64,000 nucleotides of DNA. Origin: Megaustenia siamemsis (lineage: Eukaryota; Mollusca; Gastropoda; Stylommatophora; Ariophantidae). The stretch spans positions 77,676,335 to 77,740,334 of the forward strand of contig JAVIAB010000041.1 in NCBI GenBank assembly GCA_032433765.1, written 5' to 3'. Positions 1 through 11,224 of the stretch are shown in pieces (the stretch's first letter is position 1; each line of letters begins with the position of its first letter). The position numbers and the translations under genes are program-made. The notes below the pieces were generated by a model. The model saw nothing but the letters and a program-made list of their open reading frames with translations, had not been told where the DNA came from and made no database searches.

Positions 1-1873
1 TATTTTCTTTGTTTATGATCATAGTTTTAGTCTTTTTGATATTCATATCTAGTCCATATTTTTTGCTTGTCGTGTTTATTTCATTAAGTAATTGTTGTAG
101 GTCTTTAGGATTTTCTGCTAGTAGTACAGTATCGTCAGCATATCTTAGGTTATTGATTATCTTACCATTAATTTGTAGGCCTGGCATCTCTATGATGTTT
201 TTAAAGATTTGCTCAGTGTATAGATTGAACAAGCTTGGTGATAGGATGCATCCTTGTCTTACTCCTCTTTTTATATCAATGGGTGTAGAGAACTCTTTGT
301 TATATTTTATTATTGCTGTTTGCTCCCAGTATAGATTGCATACTAGTCGTATATCCATGTCATCTAGATGTATCTCTTTTCGGCATTCTATAAGTTGTTT
401 GTGGTGTACTCTATCAAAAGCTTTGGCGTAGTCTATGAAGCAAGCATATATTGGTTTGTTTACTTCTGTGTATTTTTCGACTAATGTTCTCATGCAGAAT
501 ATGGCTTCTTTTGTCCCGCTATTTTTCCTAAATCCAAATTGCTGCTCATCTAATTCAGTATTGATTTTATTCTGAATCCTTCCTTGTATAACTTTTAGCA
601 AGATTTTTGTAACATGGCTCATTAGGCTTATTGTTCTAAAGTCACTGCATTCAACTGCACCATTCTTTTTAGGCAATGCAATGAAAGTTGATGTTTTTAG
701 TTCATTTGGTATGTATCCTGTGTGGTATATGTGGTTGCATATGTCTGTAATCACTTCAATGCCAAAATCTTCAAGTGCCTGTATCATCTCTATCTGTATG
801 CTTTCAGGTCCTGCTGCTTTTCCCCTTTTCATTGTTTTTATAGCTTTTTCCACCTCAGATTTTAAGATTTTATAGCCGGATGTACATTTTATAACTGTTT
901 CTTGTCCCTTTGATCATGAAATAGTTCTGTTATATATTCCTGCCATCTATCTATGATATCCTTATTGTCTGTTAGCATTTTTACTTTTTTGTCTGCAATG
1001 CATCCACCTTCTGTGGCTTTTTTATTTTTATTAGTCATTCTCTTTATTTCTGTGAGCATTCCTCTTAGGTCTTGTTTGCTTTCCATAGTTTCTATTTCTC
1101 TACATTTTTGGCTGAGCCAGTCTTCTTTTGCCTTTTTGCACATTTTGCGTATCTCATTATCTATTTTATTGTATTGGGCAGTGTTCTTCGCTTGTCTCCT
1201 TTCTTCCATTTTTTCTAAGATGGTGTTAGTTATCCATTTTTGTTTTTTGTTCTTTTCTCTTTTGGGTAAGGTGTCGCAGGCTTTTTGTATGCTTTTCTTT
1301 ATGCATTGCCATTTGGTTGTTACTTTTTCATCAGGATTTTCTCTTCTGTATTGTTCAATTCCTTCCTCTAGCAGCTTCTGGTATGTGTTCTTTACTTGTA
1401 TTGTATAGGTATCTTTAATATCTTTTTGATATAAAGCTGTTATGTCGAGTGGGTTTGTTGATGAATCAGATTTTTGCTTGTTTCTCTTTTGTTTGATTTT
1501 CATTTTAATCATTACAGGATTGTGATGTGAATTAATATCTGCTCCTGGGTAGGTTTTGGCTTTCTTTACGCTGTTACGGAACCTTTCTTTTATCATTATG
1601 TAATCTATTGGATTCCTCTTCCTATCTCCAGGGCTTTTCCATGTGTATAGTTTCCTTTTCTCTTGCTCAAAGTAGGTGTTACATATTATCAGCCTGTTTT
1701 CTTCACATAATTGTATTAATCTTTCTCCTCTGTCATTTCTTTTTCATAAACCATGATTTCCTATAATTGTCTTATATCTACCTTTTCCTACTTTAGCGTT
1801 CATGTCACCCATTACAATCAAGATGTCTGAAGATTTCACTTGCTTCATAACTTTATTTAGGTCTTCATAGTAC
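1..1873 (-). mobile_element. RTE-like LINE copy 1, truncated
   Basis: Non-LTR retrotransposon relic that starts beyond the left window edge and is 5'-truncated in the endonuclease domain. Read on the minus strand, the order is: endonuclease tail with DMNAKVGKGRY (about 1,770-1,805), the PGAD..S.H motif and a basic linker (open 889-1,596), APGPESIQIEMI (near 800), FIDYAKAFD (near 430), GVRQGCILSPSLF (near 260) and RYADDTVL (near 140). It is closely similar to the copy at 33,372-36,737, to which it aligns until about 1,873. Several frameshifts and stops break the frame, so it is inactive. The single-ORF endonuclease plus RT layout without RNase H suggests the RTE clade; the clade call is inference. 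Confidence 0.9.
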
Positions 1874-1875
1874 TT

Positions 1876-2165
1876 TCATCAGTGACATCAAAATGCGTCC
1901 AGCAGGGACATTAAAATACTTCCAGCAGTGACATCAAAATATTTCCAGCATGGACATCAAAATACTTCCAGCAGTGAAATCAAAATACTTCAAGCAGTGA
2001 AATCAAAATACTTCCAGCAGGGACATCAAAATACTCCCAGCAGTGACATCAAAATAATTCCAGAAGTGATATAAAAATAATTCCATCAATGATATCAAAA
2101 CAATTCCACCAGAGACATCATAATACTTCGACTTGAAACATCAAAATGTTTTCAAAATAAATCAA
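1876..2165. repeat. 23-bp minisatellite
   Basis: About 12 imperfect copies of a 23-bp unit containing AGTGACATCAAAATACTTCC. It abuts the 5'-truncated end of the LINE. It lies just 3' of the CUB gene stop codon, so it may fall in the 3' untranslated region or downstream flank. Confidence 0.85.
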
Positions 2166-2287
2166 AATATTCCCACCTCGAATATTTAGAAAATCTGATT
2201 ACTAGAACATGAATACCAAAAATTCAAACAGAAATGACGCAAGCAAGGTAAATAGTTAATTAATAAAACCAAATATGTGTGACTCAA

Positions 2288-2478
2288 TCAATTAACTTCT
2301 AGTACATCTGCCATGTACTGCACTCTAGTATTGGAATAATAACTAAAATTGAAACCACGGTAGTTGTTGGCCCCATCCGAATGGAAAGTGACAGTCATTT
2401 CTGAGCCAGTGCTGTCGAATGTTCTGTTGTAGAGAAGGCCACACAAGTTTGCTATTCGACGAGAGTCTGTTGAGGGCC
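2288..2478 (-). CDS. CUB6 exon C, terminal exon with stop
   Basis: Last exon. A TTTCTAG acceptor leads to GPSTDSRRIANLCG with Cys4, RTFDSTGSEMTVTF, HSDGANNYRGFNFSYY, and then NTRVQYMADVLEVN and TGA. The homologous C exons are spliced after 52 codons, but here no phase-1 donor is present at that point and the frame runs on for about ten codons to the stop. The tail therefore looks like former intron sequence. I see no AATAAA on this strand within about 400 nt of the stop; the first is near 1,855, inside LINE-derived DNA. A further exon beyond the left edge, spliced from a cryptic donor, is possible but less likely. Confidence 0.9.
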
Positions 2479-2529
2479 CTAGAAATGACAAGTGTTTGTT
2501 ATTAATTACATGTGATTCTTTATTTCATT

Positions 2530-2885
2530 GTTATCATTATCAAGTATCGTCCCTGCTGGCGTAGGTGATCATGTCACTTCACAATTTTCGATCACGACCG
2601 TTATTTATAAATTTGGTTATTGACATTCTCCCGAGCCATTATCTTAAGTTTTCTGGTATCTTTTCTCTTTGCTTCCCTCTATTTCTTCGTCTCTCAATTT
2701 TCCAAGTTGTCACAATATATTTCAGCTTTTCCATTCTCATTACATGGCCAAAATATTATGATTATTTCTTCCTAATATTGGATATTAGCTCACATTTTTG
2801 CTTCTGCCTCTTTCAGAGTGTTTTCATTAATCTTCTCAGCTGTCCATTGTATTCTCAACAATCTTCTGTAAAATCACATTATTTT
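2530..2885 (-). mobile_element. LINE 3' end fragment
   Basis: Reverse-oriented 3' end of the same LINE family as 12,203-14,524. The match starts at the degenerate ATC-rich tail (near 2,530) and runs through GGCGTAGGTGATCATGTC, the C-terminal RT codons, and the segment homologous to ENVLREV..KRE near 2,830. It is too decayed to code. Confidence 0.8.
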
Positions 2886-3227
2886 TACAACAAGTGATTC
2901 GTTATATATAGAACACAAATGAAAGCGTATATAATGATCAACAATGAAGCTTAAATAGTGAACATATATTCTCTTTAAATAGGTCAAGATCTAAATTAAA
3001 ACAATATGGTGTTTATGCTAGTAAATCAATTCATGGAACAATAGTCGAATCATACCAGGTTAAAAAACCTCACAGTCACTGGCGTAGCTAAGGGGGGGGG
3101 GATCTGTCCCTGGGAGCAGCTTTGGGGGGTGGGGGGGGGAGGGGGGGAACCCCAATTAGACCATTGTCGCCTAATTATTTTACTCTGTTCATCATCTTCA
3201 TGCACTAAAAATAAGCCACAAAATACA
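2886..3227. other. Intergene-like intron with G-rich tract
   Basis: No gene seen. CACTGGCGTAGCTAAGG at 3,081 resembles the termini of some hAT-type elements and is followed by runs of G at about 3,091-3,153 (blocks of 10, 6 and 8-9 G), a candidate quadruplex on the plus strand. No matching opposite terminus was found. Confidence 0.5.
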
Positions 3228-4455
3228 GGTTTTCATGTTCTAAATGCAGGTTTGCATGTTCTAAATGTAGGTTCTCATGTTCTAAATGCAGGTTTGCATG
3301 TTCTAAATGCAGGTTTTCATGTTCTAAATACAGGTTTTCATGTTCTAAATGCAGGTTTGCATGTTCTAAATGCAGGTTTTCATGTTCTAAATACAGGTTT
3401 TCATGTTCTAAATGCAGGTTTTCATGTTCTAAATGCAGGTTTTCATGTTCTAAATACAGGCTTTCATGTTCTAAATGCAGGTTTTCATGTTCTAAATACA
3501 GGTTTTCATGTTCTAAATGCAGGTTTTCATGTTCTAAATGCAGGTTTTCATGTTCTAAATGCAGGTTTCCATGTTCTAAATACAGGTTTTCATGTTCTAA
3601 ATGCAGGTTTTCATGTTCTAAATGCAGGTTTTCATGTTCTAAATGCAGGTTTTCATGTTCTAAATACAGGTTTTCATGTTCTAAATGCAGGTTTTCATGT
3701 TCTAAATACAGGTTTTCATGTTCTAAATGCAGGTTTTCATGTTCTAAATGCAGGTTTTCATGTTCTAAATGCAGGTTTTCATGTTCTAAATACAGGTTTT
3801 CATGTTCTAAATACAGGTTCTCATGTTCTAAATGCAGGTTGTCATGTTCTAAATACAGGTTTCATGTTCTAAATACAGGTTTCATGTTCTAAATACAGAC
3901 TTTCATGTTCTAAATGTAGGTTCTCATGTTCTAAATGCAGGTTTCCATGTTCTAAATGCAGGTTTTCATGTTCTGAATGCAGGTTTTCATGTTCTAAATG
4001 CAGGTTTTCATGTTCTAAATGCATGTTTTCATGTTCTAAATGCAGGTTTTCATGTTCTAAATACAGGTTTTCATGTTCTAAATACAGGTTCTCATGTTCT
4101 AAATGCAGGTTGTCATGTTCTAAATACAGGTTTCATGTTCTAAATACAGGTTTCATGTTCTAAATACAGACTTTCATGTTCTAAATGCATGTTTCCATAT
4201 TCTAAATGCAGGTTTTCATGTTCTAAATACAGGTTTTCATGTTCTAAATGCATGTTTTCATGTTGTAAATACAGGTTCTCATGTTCTAAATGCAAGTTTT
4301 CATGTTCTAAATACAGGTTTCATGTTCTAAATACAGGCTTTCATGTTCTAAATACAGGTTTTCATGTTCTAAATGCATGCTTTCATGTTCTAAATGCAGG
4401 TTTTCATGTTCTAAATACAGGTTTTCATGTTCTAAATGCAATGTTTCATGCTCTA
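3228..4455. repeat. 21-bp minisatellite
   Basis: About 58 copies of a 21-bp unit built on TTTCATGTTCTAAATGCAGG, alternating GCAGG and ACAGG variants. Because 21 is a multiple of three and lacks stops in one frame, it gives a long repetitive open frame (FHVLNAG repeats, 3,129-3,872), which I regard as an artefact. A block with unusual variants (TTGTCATG, then two 20-bp units, then CAGACTTTC) occurs near 3,800-3,910 and again near 4,080-4,185, a roughly 271-bp internal duplication. Confidence 0.95.
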
Positions 4456-4900
4456 AAACTAAACAAAAATTCTGGAAAGCTTGAGGGACCCTCTTTATGC
4501 CTCACACCTTGTGACGAGGAGAGGGGAGAAGGAGGTTTCGCAAAGAGGAAAATTTGATGAAAATATAACACCTTCTTCTTGTTGTTTCCGACTAGTGAGG
4601 TGTTGCTGTGAGTTAGTCATTCTGTGGGCGTAGATCAAATCCTGATGTTGAAGTAGAAATCTATATTAGGCTGAAAGGAGATGTGACTGTACCGTCATAG
4701 ATGGAGACAAATTGTATTCCTTCATTCTGCACTTGATGTTCATAACCAGACTTCATGTGGTATAAGAGCTGACACTAGTGATTTAAGAGAAGTCAGACAA
4801 AGTTCACATCAAGATAAAACTAAAGTAAAGTACGAGACTTGAATCGGCGTCTTAGCACGCGAGTTTTCACCCATATGTACTCGGTCGCCTATCCAGAAGT
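4456..4900. other. Intron sequence, nothing recognised
   Basis: No supported gene. A short minus-strand stretch at 4,695-4,765 can be read as ending in VSIYDG before GTACAG, recalling the M exons, but it lacks the rest of the domain. Confidence 0.4.
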
Positions 4901-5140
4901 CTCCGAACACTGCATCGTGAGTTTCAAGCATTGAAACTCACGATGCGAGGCGACATTCCTCACTTTCCCAGAGCAATACCCTGGTACCCATTTCTGCCAA
5001 CTGCTGGGTCGACCGTGGGGGTATTTTTTCCAACCACGAGTACAATTCATACTGCTCCCAGCGGGAATCGAACACGGGTTGTCCGAACGTCGGTAGCTCA
5101 GTCGAGTGGTTTTCCCAACTTGGCTACCGAGGCCCCCCAA
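4900..5140 (-). mobile_element. tRNA-derived SINE (type C)
   Basis: On the minus strand the head near 5,138 carries an A-box-like TAGCCAAGTTGG (5,116-5,128) and a B-box-like GTTCGATTCCC (5,063-5,073), the two internal Pol III promoter elements. The body follows toward 4,947. The far end is a perfect 16-bp inverted repeat (4,912-4,927 against 4,931-4,946). It differs in body sequence from SINE types A and B in this window. Confidence 0.7.
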
Positions 5141-5520
5141 AGTTCACATATTATCTGTTAGTGCTTCAACCAGACAGACTAAACAATCTTTGCTAGTGAG
5201 CTCTTCTATATAAATGTTTTACATAATGTACAGAGATGATTTCATGGGTCTAAACAAGTTCTATGTACAAAACATTTCTAATTTAGCTTGAGGAATGGCT
5301 TGTCCATTACGTCTGTGTATACAAATAATGTTGTCTTCCCGCTAAAATGAAGTAATGGAAACAATGTTCTGACTCATCTCGTATCATTTTGCACATAGAT
5401 TTGGCAGTTGGGAGTCTTGTTGTTGTATGGCCTTTGTTATTGATTTAAAACTTTATAAAACATCAGAAGACAGAAACAATAGAGCAACCTTTGATTACAT
5501 ACAAATTAACAACACTTAAA
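5141..5520. other. Intron sequence, nothing recognised
   Basis: No coding potential, repeat or element recognised in this stretch of the CUB6 M-to-C intron. Confidence 0.4.
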
Positions 5521-5692
5521 CATTCCTTATTAACGTACAGGATACAAAGCTCTGTAATCAACCAACAATATAATATCATGTCAATAGTTCACTAATTAAC
5601 GCTTCCTTATCAACGTACAAGATACAAAGCTCTGTAATCAACGAACAATATAATATCATGTCAATAGTTCACTAATTAACGCTTCCTTATCA
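5521..5692. repeat. Two tandem copies of an 82-bp unit
   Basis: The segment CCTTATTAACGTACAGGATA through TAATTAACGCTT occurs twice in a row with only a few differences, followed by the start of a third copy (CCTTATCA). Confidence 0.85.
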
Positions 5693-5696
5693 GAGT

Positions 5697-5905
5697 GGTT
5701 AGGGTTCGATCCCCAGAAGTGGGGGTATTTTTTTCAGACCGGACGAGGTTGCGGGGTTTGCGCAGCCTCTAAAAACGGTACTGGATATTTTTCTGAGAAG
5801 TAAAGGCGGCCTGGCGTGATACCGACCACATTATTCAAAAATGAGCCGCTCTCATAAAACAAACTAAAGCCATAACACGGATGCCCCACACACTTAGCAA
5901 GGCAG
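5697..5905 (+). mobile_element. tRNA-derived SINE (type B), partial
   Basis: Contains GGTTCGATCCCCAG (B box) followed by the type B body: GCGGGGTTTGCGCAGCC, GGTACTGGATATTTTTCTG, AAGTAAAGGCGGCCTGGCGT and GATACCGACCACATT. The A-box half is missing or compressed (GAGTGGTTA only). Related to the copies at 47,799 (+) and 50,640 (-). Confidence 0.75.
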
Positions 5906-5925
5906 GAGAGGCAACCGTTACTTAC

Positions 5926-6053
5926 CGTCATAAATATTCACGTAATCGTTCTTGCACACAAGATTGGGCCCTTCCATTGTGATCTCTATTACAGTCAGCG
6001 AGACAACATTTGAGGCTGAATGAGTTGTAATTAGCCAGTGGCAGTCTGTGTTG
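5926..6053 (-). CDS. CUB6 exon M
   Basis: Central part of CUB6, 128 nt, with a TTTCAG acceptor and GTAAGT donor. It reads NTDCHWLITTHSASN with Cys2, EITMEGPN, and VCKNDYVNIYD with Cys3. Glu in TMEG and Asp in NDYV keep the calcium-site pattern. It sits just 3' of the 14-bp satellite in transcription order. Confidence 0.95.
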
Positions 6054-6264
6054 CTGAAATAGGGTGTTCAACCATTTACACTTGCCGCAATTAAACGGCA
6101 ATTGTTGACATTGAACATCTGAACATATTTTGTTAGTTCTGCGTGTAAATAAGACAATCTGCACCAATGTTCCACATTAATACATATTGAGAGATAATGT
6201 GATAGCTCATAACATACTAACGTCCTTCAAATGATACACTTAATATGTACACTTTATTTTTGTT

Positions 6265-6447
6265 TATAAGTCCTTTTCTCAATGAGATAGAGCTGATTGC
6301 ACAGAACAGAGACAGATGGCGAGATTTGATAAAATATCTTTGAAAGAATTGAAAACTGCCAGAACAAAAATTTAGATAAGAGGAGTGTTTTGGTCTACGC
6401 CCTATGGGCCGGCTACGGCTCGAAAGGTCAATAGATAGATAGAAATT
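6265..6447 (+). mobile_element. LINE 3' end fragment with TAGA tail
   Basis: Aligns with 20,100-20,285 in the same orientation: CAATGAGATAGAG, TTTGCACAGAACAGA, GATTTGATAAAA, then GGCCGGCTACGGCTCGAA and an AATAGATAGATAG tail. The upstream end encodes a decayed C-terminal segment (FLNEIELFAQNRQM in the other copy). Confidence 0.7.
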
Positions 6448-6609
6448 CTTTTTTTGATGCGCAACATTAAGGACACAGTAACGCTGCGTACAACAGGAAG
6501 TTTTGAGCTCAAACATAGAATATGGAGTTTAAAAGGAATAAATAGGAAATTTCAGAAATGGAATGTTTATCAACTATTCCATTTATTGCTGTTGTCATTG
6601 GAACTGAAT

Positions 6610-9600
6610 GTCTTCTCACGTTGTCTCTCTCACAATATCTTTCTCACATTATCTCTCTCACAATATCTCTCTCACAATATCTCTCTCACAATATCTTTCT
6701 CACATTATCTCTCTCACAATATCTCTCTCACAATATCTCTCTCACATTATCTCTCTCACATTATCTTTCTCACAATATCTCTCCCACAATATCTCTCTCA
6801 CTTTATCTCTCTCACAATACCTCTCACATTGTCCCTCTGACACTATTTCTCTCACATTGTCTCCGTGACACTATCTCTCTCACATTATCTCTCTCACAAT
6901 ATCTCTCTCATAATATTTATCTCACACTGTTTCTCTGACATTATCTCTCTCATATTATCTCTCTCACATTGTCTCTCTCACATTGTTTTTCTCACATTAT
7001 CTCTCTCACATTATCTCTTTCACACTGTCTCTCTGACACTATCTCTCTCACATTATCTCTTTCACATTGTCTCCCTCGCATTATCACTCTCACATTGTCT
7101 CTCTGACATTATCTCTCTCACATTGTCTCTCTCACATTGTTTTTCTCACATTGTCCCTCTCACATTGTCTCTTTCACACTGTCTCCCTCACATTATCACT
7201 CTCACATTATCTCTCTCACATTATCTCTCTCACATTGTCTCTCTGACATTATCTCTTTCACATTATCTCTCTGACATTATCTCTCTCACATTTTCTCTCT
7301 CACATTGTCTCTCTGACATTGACTCTCTCACATTTTCTCTCTCACATTGTCTCTCTGACATTGACTCTCTCACATTGTCTCTCTGACATTGACTCTCTCA
7401 CATTTTCTCTCTGACATTATCTCTCTCACATTTTCTTTATCACATTATCTCTCTGACATTATCTCTCTCACAGTATCTCTCTCACATTGTTTCTCAGACA
7501 TTATCTCTCTCACAGTGTCTCTCTCACATTGTCTCTCTGACATTATCTCTCACATAGTCTCTCTGACACTATCTCTCTCACATTATCTCTCTCACATTGT
7601 CTCTCTGACACTATCTCTCTCACATTATCTCTCTCACATTGTTTCTATGACATTATCTATTTCATATTGTCTCTCTCACATTGTCTCTCTCACATTGTCT
7701 CTCTCACATTATCTCTCTCACATTGTCGTTCTCACATTATCTCTTTCACATGATCTTTCTGACATTATCTCTCTCATATTATCTCTCTCACATTGTCTCA
7801 CTCACATTATTTCTCTCACATTATCTCTCTCACATTGTCTCTCTCACATTATCTCTCCCACATTATCTCTCTAACATTATCACTCTCACATTATCTCTCT
7901 CACATTGTCTCTCCCACATTGTCTCTCTCACATTATCTCTCTCACATTATCTCTCTCGCATTGTCTCTCTCGCATTGTCTCTCTCACATTATCAGTCTCA
8001 CATTGTCTCTCTCACATTATCTCTCTCACATTATCTCTCACACATTGTCTCTCTCACATTATCTCTCTCACATTATCTCTCTCATATTGTCTCTCTCACA
8101 TTATCTCTCTCACATAATCTCTCTCATATTGTCTCTCTCACATTAACTCTCTCATATTGTCTCTCTCACATTATCTCTCTCACATTGTCTCTCTCACATT
8201 GTCTCTCTCACATTGTCTCTCTCACATTGTACCTCTCACATTATCTCTCTCACATTGTCTCTTTCACATTTTCTCTCTCACATTGTCTTTCTCACATTGT
8301 CTTTCTCACATTGTCTCTCGCACATTGTCTCTCTCACATTGTCTTTCTCACATTGTCTCTCTCACATTGTTTCTCTCACATTGTCTTTCTCACATTGTCT
8401 CTCTCACATTGTCTCTCTCACATTGTCTCTCTCACATTGTCTCTCTCCCATTGCCTTTCTCATATTGTCTCTCTCACATTGTCTCTCTCACATTGTCTTT
8501 CTCACATTGCCTTTCTCACATTGTCTCTCTCACATTGTCTATCTCACATCGCCTTTCTCATTTTGTCCCTTTCACATTATCTCTCTCACATTGTCTTTCT
8601 CACATTGCCTTTCTCACATTGTCTTTCTCACACTGTCTCTCTCACATTGTCTCTCTCACATTGTCTTTCTCACATTGTCTCTCTCATATTGTCTCTCTCA
8701 CATTGTCTCTATCACATTGTCTTTCTCACCTTGTCTTTCTCACATTGTCTTTCTCACATTATCTTTCTCACATTGTCTCTCTCACATTATCTCTCTCACA
8801 TTGTCTCTCTCACATTGTCTCTCTCACATTGTCTTTCTCACTTTGTCTTTCTCACATTGTCTTTCTCACATTGTCTTTCTCACATTGTCTCTCTCACATT
8901 ATCTCTCTCACATTGTCTCTCTCATATTGTCTCTCTCACATTGCATTTCTCACATTGTTTTTCTCACATTGTCTCTCTCACAATGTCTCTCTCACATTGT
9001 CTTTCTCACATTGTCTTTCTATCATTGTCTTTCTCATATTGTCTCTCTCACATTGTTTTTCTCACATTGTCTCTCTCACATTGTCTTTCTCACATTGTCT
9101 CTCTCACATTGTCTCTCTCACAATATCTCTCTCACATTATCTCTCTCACATTATCTCTCTCACAATATCTCTCCCACAATATCTCTCTCACTTTATCTCT
9201 CTCACAATACTTCTCACATTGTCCCTCTGACACTATTTCTCTCACATTGTCTCCGTGACACTATCTCTCTCACATTATCTCTCTCACAATATCTCTCTCA
9301 TAATATTTATCTCACACTGTTTCTCTGACATTATCTCTCTCATATTATCTCTCTCACATTGTCTCTCTCACATTGTCTTTCTCACATTATCTCTCTCACA
9401 TTATCTCTTTCACACTGTCTCTCTGACACTATCTCTCTCACATTGTCTCTTTCACATTGTCTCTCCCTCGCATTATCATTCTCACATTGTCTCTCTGACA
9501 TTATCTCTCTCACATTGTCTCTCTCACATTGTTTTTCTCACATTGTCCCTCTCACATTGTCTCTTTCACACTGTCTCCCTCACATTATCACTCTCACATT

Positions 9601-11143
9601 ATCTCTCTCACATTATCTCTCTCACATTGTCTCTCTGACATTATCTCTTTCACATTATCTCTCTGACATTATCTCTCTCACATTTTCTCTCTCACATTGT
9701 CTCTCTGACATTGACTCTCTCACATTTTCTCTCTCACATTGTCTCTCTGACATTGACTCTCTCACATTGTCTCTCTGACATTGACTCTCTCACATTTTCT
9801 CTCTGACATTATCTCTCTCACATTTTCTTTCTCACATTATCTCTCTGACATTATCTCTCTCACAGTATCTCTATCATAGTGTCTCTCTCACATTGTCTCT
9901 CTCACATTGTCATTCTCATATTGTCTCTCTCACATTGTCTCTCTCACATTGTCTCTCTCACATTGTCTCTCTCACATTATATCTCTCACATTATATCTCT
10001 CACATTATCTCTCACATTATATCTCTCACATTATCTCTCTCACATTGTCTCTCTCATAGTGTCTCTCTCACATTATATCTCTCACATTATCTCTCTCACA
10101 TTATCTCTCTCACATTATCTCTCTCACATTATCTCTCTCACATTATCTCTCTCACATTATCTCTCTCACATTGTCTCTCTCACATTATATCTCTCACATT
10201 GTCTCTCTCACATTATCTCTCTCACATTATCTCTCTCACATTATCTCTCTCACATTATCTCTCTTACATTATCTCTCTCACATTATCTCTCTCACAATGT
10301 CTCTCCCACATTATCTCTCTCACATTATCTCTCTAACATTATCTCTCTCACATTATCTCTCTCACATTATCTCTCTCACTTTATCTCTCTCACATTATCT
10401 CTCTCACATTGTCTCTCTCACATTATCTCTCTCACATTATCTCTCTCACATTATCTCTCTCACATTATCTCTCTCACATTATCTCTCTCACATTGTCTCT
10501 CTCACATTATCTCTCTCACATTATCTCTCTCACATTATCTCTCTCACATTATCTCTCTCACATTATCTCTCTCACATTATCTCTCTCACATTATCTCTCT
10601 CACATTATCTCTCTCACATTATCTCTCTCACATTGTCTCTCTCACATTATCTCTCTCACATTATCTCTCTCACATTGTCTCTCTCACATTATCTCTCTCA
10701 CATTATCTCTCTCACATAATCTCTCTCACATTATCTCTCTCACATTATCTCTCTCACATTATCTCACTCACATTATCTCACTCACATTATCTCTCTCACA
10801 TTATCTCACTCACATTGTCTCTCTCACATTGTCTCCCTCACATTATCTCTCTCACATTGTCTCTCTCACATTATCTCTCTCACATTATCTCTCTCACATT
10901 ATCTCTCTCACATTATCTCACTCACATTATCTCACTCACATTATCTCTCTCACATTATCTCACTCACATTATCTCTCTCACATTGTCTCCCTCACATTAT
11001 CTCTCTCACATTATCTCACTCACATTATCTCTCTCACATTATCTCACTCACATTATCTCTCTCACATTATCTCACTCACATTATCTCTCTCACATTGTCT
11101 CTCTCACATTATCTCTCTCACATTATATCTCTCACATTGTCTC
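6610..11143. repeat. 14-bp satellite, about 4.5 kb
   Basis: About 320 copies of ATTATCTCTCTCAC and variants (ATTGTCTCTCTCAC, ATTATCTCTCTGAC). The plus strand is strongly pyrimidine-rich; the CUB gene transcript would carry GTGAGAGAGATAAT repeats. Variant composition is regional: ATTGT units dominate 8.2-9.1 kb and ATTAT units dominate 10.0-11.1 kb. A block of about 700 bp at 6,777-7,490 recurs nearly exactly at 9,167-9,880 (offset about 2,390 bp). All open frames here, up to 525 codons, are repeats of SLSHYL-type peptides and are not genes. Confidence 0.97.
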
Positions 11144-11224
11144 TGCCAAACACTACAATATATTGCAACTACTGGGGCCAGGTCTTAAAGTTCAAGGTAA
11201 GTAGAAGACGCATGTGTTAGACGT

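Noticed and set aside
3078..3160. A hAT terminus CACTGGCGTAGC followed by G runs
   Set aside because: No opposite terminus or target duplication was found, so it is only noted.
3129..4557. A 247-codon and a 122-codon frame rich in HVLNAG repeats
   Set aside because: The 21-bp minisatellite is a multiple of three, so an open frame follows automatically.
4688..4765. A possible extra CUB M exon ending VSIYDG before GTACAG
   Set aside because: No acceptor, no Cys2-x-W motif and no DYV; it lies between CUB6 M and C, where an M exon is not needed.
6608..11204. Long open reading frames (up to 525 codons) of SLSHYLSHI-type repeats
   Set aside because: They are translations of a stop-free 14-bp satellite in several frames, with no start context, no domain and no codon bias.
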